From Bordetella parapertussis (lineage in GTDB: Bacteria; Pseudomonadota; Gammaproteobacteria; Burkholderiales; Burkholderiaceae_B), in assembly GCA_945865935.1 (NCBI GenBank), contig CAMBFI010000002.1:124001-188000 (forward strand): a DNA stretch of 64,000 nucleotides, read 5' to 3'. Below are positions 48,638-59,103 of this stretch, piece after piece (position 1 is the stretch's first letter; each line of letters begins with the position of its first letter). The translations under genes and the position numbers were made by a program. The notes under the pieces are model-generated. The model was not told the origin of the DNA and made no database searches. It was given only the letters and a program-made list of their open reading frames with translations.

Positions 48638-49624
48638 ATGAACTCTCTAGATACTGAAGTCTTGCAACACGCCTTGGCATGGCTGCGCGAAGGGCACGCC
48701 GTGCACCTCGCGACCGTCGTACAAACATGGGGTTCAGCGCCTCGGCAGGCGGGCGCTATGTTGGCTGTGCGCAAAGATGGCCGCGTCGTAGGCTCAGTGT
48801 CCGGAGGATGCATCGAAGATGACCTGATTGCTCGCGCGCAAACAGGTCAATTGCCGTCCAAGCCTGAATGGGCACGCTATGGCGTGTCGCAAGAGGAAGC
48901 TGCACGGTTTGGTCTGCCTTGCGGCGGCACCTTACGCCTTGTCATCGAACCCTTGTTGCTCGAAGACTGGATCGATCGCGTGGTCGAGGTGACACAGACA
49001 CAACAGCTCATTGGTCGCTGGCTTGATCTGACAACCGGCGTGTCAACCCTCACCAACGCTCGCCCTGGGCAACTCACTGAAGTCAAAGAAGAGGGTTGTC
49101 ATTTCGTCTATGGTCCGCACTGGCGCCTGTTGATTATTGGTGCAAACCAGACCGCTCAGGCGCTCGCGCAAATCGCGACCATGCTGGAATTTCAGGTGAT
49201 CGTCTGCGATCCACGTGAGGAATTCACTGCCGATTGGAATATGCCGGGTGTATCTCTACAACCTGGCATGCCAGACGATGCCGTACTAGCGATACAGACC
49301 GATGCGCGCACCGCGATCGTCGCTATTACGCACGACCCCAAGCTAGACGACATGGCGCTGCTTGAGGCGCTTAAATCCAAAGCATTTTATGTCGGTGCAC
49401 TCGGCTCATCCCGCAATCAGGCCAAACGTCGTCAACGCTTGTTAGACTTTGACTTGACCGAGGAGGATATTGCTCGTTTGCACGGGCCTGTAGGTCTACA
49501 AATTGGTAGTCGGACGCCTGCAGAGATCGCCGTTGCAGTCGGTGCCCAGCTGGTTCAGGTCAGACGCGCGCTCGAGGACGAGCGCGTCGCAGGCTTGAGC
49601 CATCCACCCAAGCACTCGAGCTAA
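48638..49624 (+). CDS. XdhC-family protein
   Basis: 328 residues: N-terminal XdhC/CoxI domain (VVQTWGSAPRQAGAMLAVR, GSVSGGCIEDDLIARA, FGLPCGGTLRLVIEPL) and a C-terminal Rossmann domain (LLIIGANQTAQALAQIA, ALGSSRNQAKRRQRLL, GLQIGSRTPAEIAVAVGAQLV). XdhC members insert or sulfurate molybdenum cofactor for xanthine-dehydrogenase-type enzymes. No molybdenum enzyme is next to it, so its client is elsewhere. Confidence 0.92.
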   Translation: MNSLDTEVLQHALAWLREGHAVHLATVVQTWGSAPRQAGAMLAVRKDGRVVGSVSGGCIEDDLIARAQTGQLPSKPEWARYGVSQEEAARFGLPCGGTLRLVIEPLLLEDWIDRVVEVTQTQQLIGRWLDLTTGVSTLTNARPGQLTEVKEEGCHFVYGPHWRLLIIGANQTAQALAQIATMLEFQVIVCDPREEFTADWNMPGVSLQPGMPDDAVLAIQTDARTAIVAITHDPKLDDMALLEALKSKAFYVGALGSSRNQAKRRQRLLDFDLTEEDIARLHGPVGLQIGSRTPAEIAVAVGAQLVQVRRALEDERVAGLSHPPKHSS

Positions 49625-49647
49625 CACTCAGGAATCAGCGCGAGCGC

Positions 49648-50343
49648 TCACCCACCGCGCTTACGCGATTCGATACCCAGCTGTTTAAGCTTGCGATACA
49701 GGTGCGTGCGCTCTAACCCAGTCTTGTCTGACACCCGGGTCATGCTGTGGTTTTCACGCGCGAGATGGTATTCAAAATAGACGCGCTCAAAAGCATCGCG
49801 AGCCTCACGCAATGGTAACTCAAGCGAAATGTCTCCCAACAAACTGGGGTCAGCCGCAGGGGCAGCGACCTCTTGCAAGGGGGGGGCCACCACCTCAACG
49901 ACCTCCTGGGCGGCCGGTACCGCGGCGGGAGGCGCGACAGGCACGAACGCACCGCTCGCTGACTTCACAACAGGCAAGCGACCCCGCGCCAGACCAGTAG
50001 AAATAGTCTTGAGCAAGCGTTGCAGCGTAATGGGTTTTTCTAGGAAATCAATGGCACCGATGCGCGTGGCCTCAACTGCGGTATCAATCGTCGCATGACC
50101 ACTCATCATGATGACCGGCATATCGAGCAAGCCTTGCGAGCCCCACTCTTTGAGCAGCGTCACGCCATCCGTGTCAGGCATCCAGATATCCAATAGCACC
50201 AGGTCCGGCCGCATGCGCAGTCGAGCGGCACGCGCTTGTGCCGCGTTCTCAGCAAGCTCGATCGTATGCCCCTCGTCGTAGAGGATTTCGGAAAGCAATT
50301 CGCGAATTCCGACTTCATCGTCGACAACTAAAATTCTTGCCAT
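49648..50343 (-). CDS. NtrX-like response regulator lacking the AAA+ domain
   Basis: 231 residues. Receiver domain (1 to about 120) with phospho-acceptor Asp52 in LVLLDIWMPDTDG and KPITLQRLL; a Pro/Ala/Val-rich linker (about 125-180); and a C-terminal Fis-type helix-turn-helix (MTRVSDKTGLERTHLYRKLKQLGI, shared in two parts). NtrX normally has a central AAA+ ATPase contacting sigma-54; none is present, so this protein should act as an ordinary DNA-binding regulator. Follows the NtrY-like kinase after 41 nt. The call of pairing with NtrY is by operon and family. Confidence 0.88.
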   Translation of the reverse strand: MARILVVDDEVGIRELLSEILYDEGHTIELAENAAQARAARLRMRPDLVLLDIWMPDTDGVTLLKEWGSQGLLDMPVIMMSGHATIDTAVEATRIGAIDFLEKPITLQRLLKTISTGLARGRLPVVKSASGAFVPVAPPAAVPAAQEVVEVVAPPLQEVAAPAADPSLLGDISLELPLREARDAFERVYFEYHLARENHSMTRVSDKTGLERTHLYRKLKQLGIESRKRGG

Positions 50344-50384
50344 ATATTTCTTATCACCTGTTGCGCACGTGCATTATCGTCATC

Positions 50385-52664
50385 TTACGACTTTCCGTCC
50401 ACCATGGAGGCGATCTTGGTCAATAAAATTGAAACACGGGCTCCTCCTTCCTTGCGGTTCGAAATATCAATCCGCCCCTTATGCTCCTCCACGATCTTAC
50501 GAACAATCGCCAACCCTAGGCCAGTGCCTTGCGCTTTAGTGGTGATGTAGGGCTCGAAAGCCCGCTGTAAGATTTGTGCGCTAAAACCCGGGCCATTGTC
50601 GTTGACGGTGAGGCGAATGCCTGACTGTTCTAGGCCTTCGCTAGGTGCGGACTCAACCCGCTGCGTTGTCACCTCAATGATTCCAGACTCTGGCTGGTCT
50701 ACCAACGCATCACGCGCGTTGGCCAGCAAATTATGTACGACCTGACGCAATTGAGTGGGGTCGCCGACTACCCAGGGCAAGTCCGGCTCAAGCGACACGT
50801 TGAGGTGCCAGGCGTGGTGCGCATCGCGAACCATCCCTTCCACCGGATCCCAGCCGTACAAACCTAATACCTCATCGACCAGCGCATTGAAATCTAACGT
50901 CACCATGACAACTGCCGGCTTACGCGCGTACTCTTTAAAGTCATCCACCATGTGTTTAAGCGACGTCACTTGATTGACGATCGTATTGGTTGCACGCTCC
51001 AAAAGCTGTGCGTCCGCGGGCGCGAGCTTATGAGCAAGCTTCATCGCCAGACGCTCAGCCGAAAGCTGGATGGGCGTCAATGGATTCTTGATCTCGTGCG
51101 CAAGGCGACGCGCCACTTCCGCCCACGCCACACTGCGGCTCGCCGAGATGACATCGCTGATGTCATCAAAAACGACCATATAGCCGTTATCACTGCCATC
51201 GACCCGCAGGTGCGTCCCACGGGCCAGCAATGTCAAGGTGTAAGATTCTGAGGCAACCCCTGCATCCTCCAAGGTAATTTCAAACTGCTCCTGCCAGTGC
51301 GAGCGCTCTGAGCCCACAGCAGAATGCTCAGCGAACGCCTGTCTGATTCTGCGCGCAAAGTCGAGCATCCCGTCTATTGTCTCGAGTGGCCGCCCGGGAG
51401 CCGAGCGTAGATCAACCTTAAGGATCATTTGCGCGCCATGATTGAACGTTGTGAGCCGGAACTGCTCATCAAAAACGAGTACGCCCGCTGAAAGATTGGA
51501 AAGTACGCTTTCCAGGTAGACGTTTGAACGCTCGAGTTGCGTACGGTTGGTTTCGACCATCCGCCGAGCCTCACCCAGCTGTCGCGTCATCGCGTTGAAA
51601 GATCGCGTTAACTGCCCAACCTCGTCCTTGGAGGGGGGCTCAGGCAAGGGGCGAAAATCTCCGACACTCACCGCCTGCGTACCAGCCGCCAGAGCAAGCA
51701 GGGGGCTGACCAGTTTTTTAGATAAATACAAGGCAATTGCAATCGCCGCGAACACCGCTAACAGTAGCGCAAGGGTCAGCGTGACTCCGAAAAGATTACG
51801 TAAGCTCTGGCGCGAGAGCGCAAGCTCTTGATAATCACGATTACCTTTTTGTACTTCACTGGCATTACGCGCGATGATTTCAGACACCGGCTGCACCAAT
51901 TGCAACCAACGCGTTTCGCCTGCCACACCGAGCGCAGCGTCTAAACGCTCGGGGGCTGCCAACGGGACAATGACGCGCAACTGCAGCCCTGTTTGGGTCA
52001 AGGCGGCCGCCAGATCATCACTATCGGCAGCAGAATAGCCACGCGATACCCGCAGCTGATTCATCACACTTTGCGGCGGCAAGGTCGGCGTTAACGAACC
52101 GAGTTTATCGGTAGAAAAAGCAATGAGTCGCCCCGTCCCGCTAAACACCAGCGCATCGATGGCGGTATTCGTCTCGCGCAAGCGTGTGAGGGTCGCTGCG
52201 ATATCTGAATCTGGCGTGTTGTTCAATGCCGGCGCCATCACGCGTGCGCGCGCTTCGAGTTCTGCGAGCTGAGAGCTCAGCGCTGAGCGAGCCAACGCCA
52301 AGCCAGACTCAAGCGCAGTGTCAACACGCACGTTGAACCATGACTCAATCGAGCGTGCCATAAACTGAATCGACACACCATAGATTAAGGCTCCCGGCAA
52401 GACGCCGATCAGCGCGAAGGCCAGCGCGAAGCGCGCCGTGAGGCGTGCGCCAAACTGGCCACGTCTCAATTGCGAGACCAGACGAATCGTCAGCGCAACA
52501 ACCCAGATAAATAATGCCAAGGCTAGTGCGCCGTTTAACCAGAGTAATAAGTCTTGGTAGCGCGCAACGAGGGAGGCATTGCCAGTGGACCACGCCAGCA
52601 GCGCGAACAGGCCAAATGCGCTGAACACGCCAACCACAAGCGCGATGCGTAAAAGTGTGTTCAT
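50385..52664 (-). CDS. NtrY-like membrane histidine kinase
   Basis: 759 residues. Three N-terminal membrane helices (about residues 5-27, 42-65, 80-105), a periplasmic or extracytoplasmic sensor part, a further helix near residue 300 (LFGVTLTLALLLAVFAAIAIALYL, in parts), HAMP, a PAS-like region (SNLSAGVLVFDEQFRL), and HisKA with His523 in RRLAHEIKNPLTPIQ, then HATPase_c (N box NLLANARDAL, G boxes NDNGPGF and GTGLGLAIV). Senses an unknown signal; nitrogen or redox roles have been given to NtrY relatives. Overlaps DUF4390 by 4 nt. Confidence 0.93.
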   Translation of the reverse strand: MNTLLRIALVVGVFSAFGLFALLAWSTGNASLVARYQDLLLWLNGALALALFIWVVALTIRLVSQLRRGQFGARLTARFALAFALIGVLPGALIYGVSIQFMARSIESWFNVRVDTALESGLALARSALSSQLAELEARARVMAPALNNTPDSDIAATLTRLRETNTAIDALVFSGTGRLIAFSTDKLGSLTPTLPPQSVMNQLRVSRGYSAADSDDLAAALTQTGLQLRVIVPLAAPERLDAALGVAGETRWLQLVQPVSEIIARNASEVQKGNRDYQELALSRQSLRNLFGVTLTLALLLAVFAAIAIALYLSKKLVSPLLALAAGTQAVSVGDFRPLPEPPSKDEVGQLTRSFNAMTRQLGEARRMVETNRTQLERSNVYLESVLSNLSAGVLVFDEQFRLTTFNHGAQMILKVDLRSAPGRPLETIDGMLDFARRIRQAFAEHSAVGSERSHWQEQFEITLEDAGVASESYTLTLLARGTHLRVDGSDNGYMVVFDDISDVISASRSVAWAEVARRLAHEIKNPLTPIQLSAERLAMKLAHKLAPADAQLLERATNTIVNQVTSLKHMVDDFKEYARKPAVVMVTLDFNALVDEVLGLYGWDPVEGMVRDAHHAWHLNVSLEPDLPWVVGDPTQLRQVVHNLLANARDALVDQPESGIIEVTTQRVESAPSEGLEQSGIRLTVNDNGPGFSAQILQRAFEPYITTKAQGTGLGLAIVRKIVEEHKGRIDISNRKEGGARVSILLTKIASMVDGKS

Positions 52665-53260
52665 TTCGCGGGCTCCGCCCGTCTGATCGAAAAATCAAAC
52701 GCTGCCCACGGACTCGTCATGGACCAGGCGCCCCGATTGCGTGCGTCGAGCTGCAAGGGGCGCGCCATCTGGCTGGTGTCGAGCCGAATGCGCACCTTGC
52801 CCTCATATTTAGCCTCGGGCTCAAAGCGATCGACTGGTGCGATGGGCCAGCCGCGTATCTGTTTAATCACTTGTAATGCATCTTCCTGGGACGCAGCCGG
52901 TAAAAACAAATCCCCTGTGGCGACGCGCCATTGCTGCGTGAGGTTGTTATAGATCAAGCGTCGACTGAGCGTGGCCTGCACCAGCACTTTATCAAACCAC
53001 CACCAGCGCGGCGCGGTGATTTGTACGTCGTAGGTAAAGTAAAGGGGCACGCCATGCTCTGCGACGTCGAGTACGCTGCGGCTCAGGTCGAGCGCAACGT
53101 CAAGATCCATCGTGAGCTGACCATCCTGCGGCAGCGGCTCAATACGCAAAATGCGGGCCTCGGACGCCCGTGCGACATTCAGCCCTACGCAGATCACGCA
53201 CAAAAGCCATGTCGCCAGTAAGCGCCAGACAAGCATCGCGTGTGTTGTGCGTAACGTCAT
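52661..53260 (-). CDS. DUF4390 periplasmic protein
   Basis: 199 residues with a signal peptide (LVWRLLATWLLCVICVGLNVARA) and a beta-rich body typical of DUF4390 (VALDLSRSVLDVAEHGVPLYFTYDV, in parts; WRVATGDLFLPAASQEDAL). Function unknown; its fixed position before an NtrY-like kinase suggests it acts with that kinase, perhaps as a sensor partner. This is inference only. Confidence 0.85.
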   Translation of the reverse strand: MTLRTTHAMLVWRLLATWLLCVICVGLNVARASEARILRIEPLPQDGQLTMDLDVALDLSRSVLDVAEHGVPLYFTYDVQITAPRWWWFDKVLVQATLSRRLIYNNLTQQWRVATGDLFLPAASQEDALQVIKQIRGWPIAPVDRFEPEAKYEGKVRIRLDTSQMARPLQLDARNRGAWSMTSPWAAFDFSIRRAEPAK

Positions 53261-53272
53261 CTCAGGTAGCGT

Positions 53273-54601
53273 CTAAGTGCGACGGGTAAACAATGCATAA
53301 AAGAACCCGTCGTGGCCGGCTGGATGCTCGGTATCAGGGCGGGACGGCAACAACTGCCCAGGCGCTGGCACTCGTTGCGCCTGCGCATGCCGCTTGGAGA
53401 ATGATTCTGCCTGCATTTCGCCTTCTTGGGGAAAAATCGAGCACGTTGCGAGCAATAATTTGCCGCCCGGTGCAACAACGCTCCAGAGCGCATCCAGGAT
53501 TTCACGCTGCAATTTGGCGGTTTGCTGCACATCGCTTTCGCGCCTCAGCCAACGAATATCCGGGTGCCGACTGACAATGCCTGAGGCGGTGCACGGCAAA
53601 TCAGCCAAGACCGCATCGAAAGGCTTTCCATCCCACCATAAGTGCGCGCGTGTGGCGCTCTCTGCAACCAGCCTGACTTTTGGACTCAGCAGCCGAAGCC
53701 GCTCTAGATTTTGCTCCACACGTGCCATACGGGCTGGATCCACATCTAATGCTGTCAACTCAACATCGGCCAGCTCAAGCAAGTGCGCAGTCTTGCCGCC
53801 GGGCGCCGCACAGGCGTCAAGCACTCGCATTCCATCCTGCACCGCAAGCAGTGGCGCGGCGAGCTGTGCGCCGGCGTCCTGAACAGACCACCAACCTTGG
53901 GCATAGCCAGGCAACGTCGTCACGGGCCGCGGCACATCCAACACGATACCCGCCTCACCGAAGGCCGTCGCACCAACCTCTGCTTGAGCAAAAGCCTGCA
54001 AAACAGCTTCGCGCGAAGACGCCCGGACGTTCACACGTAAAGTCAAGGGCGGATGGGAGTTGGCTGCGTCCAACAACCGCTCCCACTGATCGGGATACGC
54101 CTTGCGCAACGCCTCGACCCACCAGCGCGCATGATTGAAGCGAACCTCTGGTGCATCGGCGGTATCGGCGAGCACAGTTTGCCGTTCACGCTGAAAGCGA
54201 CGCAGCACGGCATTGACCAAGCCCTTAAACGAAGCCGTAGAGCGCTGCAGCTGGGTTGCCTGAACCGCTTGATCCACCAAGGTATGGGCTGTGTAGACCG
54301 GTGTCCCTGCCGCAGGCGGGCTCTCGCCAGCCCGTATTGAGGTCTCAAGTAACAGCAGACTCAAGCCGACCAGGGCATTTAAGGTCGCGTTAGGTGGCTC
54401 GCGTTCAACCAAGGTGTGACGCAGCCCCATGGCGAGGCCCCAGTTACGCATCGCAAAAAAGCTCAGTGCCTGGGCGGAGGGGCGCATATTCGAGGGCAGC
54501 TCCGCGAGCGCCTCGGTCAAGGACTGACCGGACTCGACACCAGCAATTGCATTGGCTGCGGCCAACAAAGAATGAGATAAGGCGGGGGCAACGGTGTTCA
54601 T
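53273..54601 (-). CDS. rsmB: 16S rRNA (cytosine-967-C5)-methyltransferase RsmB
   Basis: 442 residues: N-terminal NusB-like RNA-binding domain and a C-terminal SAM domain ([18 protein letters not shown]). Catalytic cysteines: [16 protein letters not shown] and the nucleophile in [14 protein letters not shown]. First gene of the minus-strand unit rsmB-DUF4390-ntrY-ntrX. In this organism rsmB is separated from fmt and def by the divergent rimO-fmt unit. Confidence 0.96.
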   Translation of the reverse strand: MNTVAPALSHSLLAAANAIAGVESGQSLTEALAELPSNMRPSAQALSFFAMRNWGLAMGLRHTLVEREPPNATLNALVGLSLLLLETSIRAGESPPAAGTPVYTAHTLVDQAVQATQLQRSTASFKGLVNAVLRRFQRERQTVLADTADAPEVRFNHARWWVEALRKAYPDQWERLLDAANSHPPLTLRVNVRASSREAVLQAFAQAEVGATAFGEAGIVLDVPRPVTTLPGYAQGWWSVQDAGAQLAAPLLAVQDGMRVLDACAAPGGKTAHLLELADVELTALDVDPARMARVEQNLERLRLLSPKVRLVAESATRAHLWWDGKPFDAVLADLPCTASGIVSRHPDIRWLRRESDVQQTAKLQREILDALWSVVAPGGKLLLATCSIFPQEGEMQAESFSKRHAQAQRVPAPGQLLPSRPDTEHPAGHDGFFYALFTRRT

Positions 54602-54700
54602 ACTTGGATTGTAGGGGCTTTGCGCGCTGCTGCGGGCCTGCCGTACAAGGTAAAATCCACCTCTCTCTTACGCGGGCATTGGCCCGTCAGGCGGCACATC

Positions 54701-56017
54701 ATGTCATCCCCAAAAGTCGGTTTTGTCAGTCTTGGCTGTCCCAAGGCACTCGTAGATTCTGAGCGCATCCTCACACAATTGCGCACCGAGGGCTACCAAA
54801 TTGTTCCTGACTACGACAACGCGGACGTCGTCGTTGTCAACACCTGCGGCTTTATCGATAGCGCAAAAGCCGAATCTCTTGAGGCAATTGGCGAGGCGAT
54901 TGCCGAAAATGGTCGCGTGATCGTCACAGGCTGCATGGGTGTGGAAGAGTCCGTCATCCGCGCAGCGCATCCAAGCGTGCTGGCTGTCACCGGTCCGCAG
55001 CAATACGAGCAGGTGGTGCGTGCGGTCCACGCCGCGGCGCCTCCGAGCACCACACACGACCCGTTTACCGACCTCGTTCCCCCACAGGGCATCAAGCTCA
55101 CGCCTCGCCACTACGCCTATCTGAAGATATCGGAAGGCTGTAACCATCGGTGCAGTTTTTGCATCATTCCTTCCATGCGCGGCGATCTCGTGAGTCGGCC
55201 TGTCGGTGATGTGCTTGATGAAGCGCAGCGACTCGCACGGGCAGGCGTTAAAGAGTTGCTTGTGATTTCACAAGATACCAGTGCGTATGGTGTTGACGTC
55301 AAATACAGAAGCGGCTTCTGGAATGGCAGGCCGGTTAAAACCCGCATGACCGAGCTCTGTTCAGCACTATCCGAATTAGACATCTGGATCAGGCTGCATT
55401 ACGTCTATCCTTACCCGAGCGTCGATGAAGTCATTCCGCTCATGGCGCAAGGCAAGATCCTCCCTTACTTGGATATTCCCTTTCAACACGCCAGCCCACG
55501 TATTCTAAAAGCAATGAAACGCCCTGCCTTCGAAGACAAAACACTGGCACGCATTCACCGCTGGAGGCAAGAGTGCCCAGATCTTACGTTGCGCTCGACC
55601 TTCATTGTTGGCTTCCCGGGCGAAACCGAAAGCGAGTTCCAATATTTGCTCGACTGGATGTCGGAAGCGCAACTCGATCGCGTGGGTTGTTTTCAATACT
55701 CCCCCGTCAAAGGTGCGTCGGCGAATGCGTTAGCGGATCCCGTGCCTGACGAGGTCAAACAAGAGCGCTGGGATCGGTTTATGGCGCATCAACAAGCCAT
55801 TTCGACCGAACGACTTGCCGCGCGCGTGGGCAAGGAAATTGAGGTGCTCATCGACGAAGTCGACGAAGACGGCGCCATCGGTCGCTCCAGCGCGGATGCG
55901 CCCGAAATCGACGGCTGTGTCTACGTTGACAGTCAGACAACGCTCAAGCCTGGCGACAAAGTGCGCGTGCGCGTGACGGACTCGGATGAGTACGATCTTT
56001 GGGCCGAGCACCTTTAG
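54701..56017 (+). CDS. rimO: Ribosomal protein S12 methylthiotransferase RimO
   Basis: Radical SAM enzyme adding a methylthio group to Asp88 of S12. 438 residues from the ATG at 54701; a longer frame reaches into the divergent promoter. N-terminal UPF0004 cysteines ([30 protein letters not shown]), radical SAM cluster [11 protein letters not shown], and a C-terminal TRAM domain ([21 protein letters not shown], in parts). fmt begins 17 nt after it. Confidence 0.97.
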   Translation: MSSPKVGFVSLGCPKALVDSERILTQLRTEGYQIVPDYDNADVVVVNTCGFIDSAKAESLEAIGEAIAENGRVIVTGCMGVEESVIRAAHPSVLAVTGPQQYEQVVRAVHAAAPPSTTHDPFTDLVPPQGIKLTPRHYAYLKISEGCNHRCSFCIIPSMRGDLVSRPVGDVLDEAQRLARAGVKELLVISQDTSAYGVDVKYRSGFWNGRPVKTRMTELCSALSELDIWIRLHYVYPYPSVDEVIPLMAQGKILPYLDIPFQHASPRILKAMKRPAFEDKTLARIHRWRQECPDLTLRSTFIVGFPGETESEFQYLLDWMSEAQLDRVGCFQYSPVKGASANALADPVPDEVKQERWDRFMAHQQAISTERLAARVGKEIEVLIDEVDEDGAIGRSSADAPEIDGCVYVDSQTTLKPGDKVRVRVTDSDEYDLWAEHL

Positions 56018-56034
56018 CCGCACAATTTGACCAC

Positions 56035-57033
56035 ATGACACTGCGCGTAGGATTTGCCGGCACGCCTGAGTTCTCGCGCCAAGCGCTGCGTGCGATTCTT
56101 GACGCCGGTTTTGTCGTGCCTCTGGTGCTGACGCAACCCGACCGACCCTCCGGCCGTGGGCTTAAGCTCACGCCCAGCGCAGTCAAACAACTGGCCCTAG
56201 AGGTCGGGTTGCCCATCGCACAACCGCGAAGCTTGCGTCTGGATGGAAAGTATCCAGAAGACGCGACACTGGCGGGCAACACACTCAAGGAAGCCGCGCT
56301 GGATGTACTTGTGGTTGCGGCCTATGGGTTGATTTTGCCGAGTTGGGCGCTTAAAACCCCTCGCTACGGCTGTTTAAATATTCACGCCAGTATGCTGCCT
56401 CGCTGGCGCGGTGCCGCCCCGATTCAGCGCGCCATCGAAGCGGGCGATACGTACACCGGCGTCACGATCATGCAGATGGACGAGGGCTTAGACACGGGTG
56501 ACATGCTATTAGAAGAACGTGTCGCCATCACAGACGCAGACACCGCCGCCTCACTCCACGACAAGCTTGCACAAATCGGCGCATCGCTCATCGTTGCGTC
56601 GCTCAAACAGCTGGCAAGCGGTAGGCTGACACCTCGCCCCCAACCGAAGGATGGCGTGACCTACGCCGCCAAGTTAGACAAGGCCGAAGCAGCAATCGAT
56701 CTGCACCTCGATGCGCAAACACTCGCGCGCCGGATCCGCGCCTTTAACCCGGTCCCGGGGGCAACGCTACGCTTGCCCGGCATTGATGAGCCCGTGAAGG
56801 TTTGGCTGGCGCAGGCCTTGGGGCCCACTTATGTCGCAAGCGCTCAGACATCAAGCGCGGTTTCAAATGGCTCGGCGCCTGCTCAAGCGCGGGTGCTCTC
56901 GGCCTCAGCTCGTGGCATCGACATTGACACCGGCCACGGCACGCTGCGCTTGCTCGAGCTCCAACGTGCTGGAGGAAAACGCCAAACCGCAGCGGCATTT
57001 ATTTCTGGTTGGTCTTGGGCTCGCGCAACTTAA
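56035..57033 (+). CDS. fmt: Methionyl-tRNA formyltransferase Fmt
   Basis: 332 residues from the ATG at 56035. Formylates initiator Met-t[21 protein letters not shown], catalytic [19 protein letters not shown] with the invariant Asn/His, and [11 protein letters not shown]. The C-terminal OB-like domain carries a small Ser/Ala-rich insert near residue 275. Its last 35 nt overlap the convergent SemiSWEET gene. Confidence 0.97.
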   Translation: MTLRVGFAGTPEFSRQALRAILDAGFVVPLVLTQPDRPSGRGLKLTPSAVKQLALEVGLPIAQPRSLRLDGKYPEDATLAGNTLKEAALDVLVVAAYGLILPSWALKTPRYGCLNIHASMLPRWRGAAPIQRAIEAGDTYTGVTIMQMDEGLDTGDMLLEERVAITDADTAASLHDKLAQIGASLIVASLKQLASGRLTPRPQPKDGVTYAAKLDKAEAAIDLHLDAQTLARRIRAFNPVPGATLRLPGIDEPVKVWLAQALGPTYVASAQTSSAVSNGSAPAQARVLSASARGIDIDTGHGTLRLLELQRAGGKRQTAAAFISGWSWARAT

Positions 57034-57268
57034 GCACCAAAATTATCAGTGCAAGCACAAAAGTAATCGTGTTTGCAAAGATCAGCGGCATTGAATCGAC
57101 CAACAATCCGTGCCAGAGCCAAAGTGCGATCCCGAACGTGAACATCACGTACATCGCGAGCGAAATAGATTTTGTATCCCGCGTACGAATCGTTTTGATC
57201 GTTTGGGGAAAAAAAGCAGCCGTTGTTAAAAATGCTGCGATATAGCCAATAACCTCAGAGTGAATCAT
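56999..57268 (-). CDS. SemiSWEET-type sugar transporter
   Basis: 89 residues, three membrane helices, with the PQ-loop motif [20 protein letters not shown]. SemiSWEETs work as dimers and move small sugars down a gradient. It is 6 nt after def on the same strand and likely co-transcribed. Substrate unknown. Confidence 0.93.
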   Translation of the reverse strand: MIHSEVIGYIAAFLTTAAFFPQTIKTIRTRDTKSISLAMYVMFTFGIALWLWHGLLVDSMPLIFANTITFVLALIILVLKLREPKTNQK

Positions 57269-57274
57269 GGTGGC

Positions 57275-57787
57275 CTATACGCGCTCTAGCTCGCGCTGCT
57301 CTTTGCGCAAGCGCGCCTTGAGTCGCGTTTGCTTAAGCGTCGAAAGATGTTGCACAAAAACTTTACCGTTGAGATGATCGATCTCATGCTGGACACAGAC
57401 CGCCAATAGGCCCTCTGCGTCAAACTCGTACGGCTTGCCTGTTAAATCCAGTGCGCGAACGCGCACACGCGAGGGTCGATCGACCTCATCGTAGACGCCT
57501 GGGACGGATAAACAACCTTCTTCGTATGTATTCTGATCCTCACTACAAGCAAGAATCTCTGGGTTAATCAGTACGCGGAGATCATTTTTTTCTTCACTGA
57601 CATCGATGACAACCACGCGTTCGTGCACATCCACCTGTGTCGCCGCCAAACCGACGCCAGGCGCTTCGTACATGGTCTGGGCCATATCAGCGACAAGCTT
57701 GTGTATGCGATCGTCCACGACAGTGACTGGCTTGGCAATTTTATGCAAGCGCTTGTCGGGGTAATGCAGGATAGTCAGTAGTGCCAT
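57275..57787 (-). CDS. def: Peptide deformylase Def
   Basis: 170 residues. Three metal-enzyme motifs are intact: [23 protein letters not shown] and [15 protein letters not shown]. Removes the formyl group that Fmt adds. Tail-to-tail with fmt through the SemiSWEET gene rather than in one operon with it; divergent from dprA over 178 nt, which contains AT-rich stretches and an AAGCAGG/CCTGCTT inverted repeat of unclear meaning. Confidence 0.97.
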   Translation of the reverse strand: MALLTILHYPDKRLHKIAKPVTVVDDRIHKLVADMAQTMYEAPGVGLAATQVDVHERVVVIDVSEEKNDLRVLINPEILACSEDQNTYEEGCLSVPGVYDEVDRPSRVRVRALDLTGKPYEFDAEGLLAVCVQHEIDHLNGKVFVQHLSTLKQTRLKARLRKEQRELERV

Positions 57788-57965
57788 AGATTGGTTTGAT
57801 GAATTGTTTTGTTTTTAGGTAAACATCACTTATAGCGTGATTTTAATTTAATAATCCGGCGTTTTCTAATAGCTCTTTTAAATCCTAGCGATAGCCAAAA
57901 GCAGGCTGGACAAACCTGCCCTACTGCTCTGCTGGCCTGCTTGGCGTCATGTCAAACTTACGGGG

Positions 57966-59090
57966 ATGCATGATTCAGACATTCCAACACAGCGGCAGGC
58001 GTGGTTAAGACTAAGTTTGGAGCCTGGCATCGGTCCGATTCTCGCCAATAGACTGCTGCGCCGCTTTCCAGATCCGGCCGCTCTCTATCGCAGTACGCCA
58101 GACATACTCAGCGCCATCGTACCAAGAGCAAGGGCCGCACAGCTCTGCTGCCCGCCCACCCCTGATTTGCTGACGACTATCGAGACCGCGCTGAAGTGGT
58201 CTTCGTTCGCCGGACAGGCCCTCTTAACGCCAGATCAAGACGCCTACCCAGCGGTGCTGCGTCATAACGAGGATGCACCCATTGTTTTATACGCGCGCGG
58301 AAACCTCGAACGACTCGCGGCAGATGCGTTGGCGATCGTTGGCACACGCCACCCCTCAGCCGACGGGTTGGCAAACGCTCACGCTTTCGCGCAAGACTTG
58401 GCCAAACGGGGCTGGTGCATCATCAGCGGCCTAGCATGCGGCATAGACGGCGCAGCGCATCGCGGCGCTCTTCAAGCAGGGCCCGCGGCCGCCTCCACGA
58501 TTGCAGTACTTGGCACGGGCATTGACACCATCTATCCTCGTGCACACGCAGGCCTCGCGCAAGATATTGTGGCGCAGGGGGGGCTTTTGCTATCCGAGTT
58601 TATGTTGGGTGCTCCGCCTATTGCTGCTAACTTTCCACGACGAAACCGGTTGGTAGCAGGCCTTACCCGAGGCACACTCGTGATTGAAGCGGCGCTTAAA
58701 AGTGGCTCACTCATCACGGCACGACTAGCCGCTGATTTAGGGCGCGAGGTCTTTGCGCTACCCGGATCGATTCACTCGCCCTTAACCCGCGGGCCGCATG
58801 CGCTGATTCAGCAGGGCGCAAAACTTGTCACGTGCGCCGATGACATCCTTCAAGAGCTGGGCAGCTGGCAGCAGCTACCGTTGGGCGGCCGAGACTACGC
58901 CTCGCACGCTCCATCTGCCCCCTCGTCCCCAATCTGGGGCGCAATCGGCTACGATCCTATTACCGAAGACACGCTGCAACAACGCACAGCGATGAGCGCG
59001 GCAGCGCTTCACGAAGGGCTGTTGGACCTCGAGCTCGCTGGGCACATCCAGCGTCACCCTGATGGTCGTCTCAGTCGCATGCCCAGCTAG
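57966..59090 (+). CDS. dprA: DNA-processing protein DprA
   Basis: 374 residues. Rossmann-fold core with ALAIVGTRHPSADGLANA, GWCIISGLACGIDGAAHRGAL, TIAVLGTGIDTIYPRAHA, FPRRNRLVAGLTRGTLVIEA (each in parts) and a C-terminal winged-helix (LQQRTAMSAAALHEGLLDLEL). Loads RecA on incoming single strands in natural transformation. In related bacteria smg and topA often follow; here an azurin gene does. Confidence 0.95.
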   Translation: MHDSDIPTQRQAWLRLSLEPGIGPILANRLLRRFPDPAALYRSTPDILSAIVPRARAAQLCCPPTPDLLTTIETALKWSSFAGQALLTPDQDAYPAVLRHNEDAPIVLYARGNLERLAADALAIVGTRHPSADGLANAHAFAQDLAKRGWCIISGLACGIDGAAHRGALQAGPAAASTIAVLGTGIDTIYPRAHAGLAQDIVAQGGLLLSEFMLGAPPIAANFPRRNRLVAGLTRGTLVIEAALKSGSLITARLAADLGREVFALPGSIHSPLTRGPHALIQQGAKLVTCADDILQELGSWQQLPLGGRDYASHAPSAPSSPIWGAIGYDPITEDTLQQRTAMSAAALHEGLLDLELAGHIQRHPDGRLSRMPS

Positions 59091-59103
59091 GCGTCCGCTA
59101 AAA

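Noticed and set aside
57890-57945. Inverted repeat AAGCAGG/CCTGCTT between def and dprA
   Set aside because: Short arms, long loop and no T-run; not enough to call a terminator or operator.
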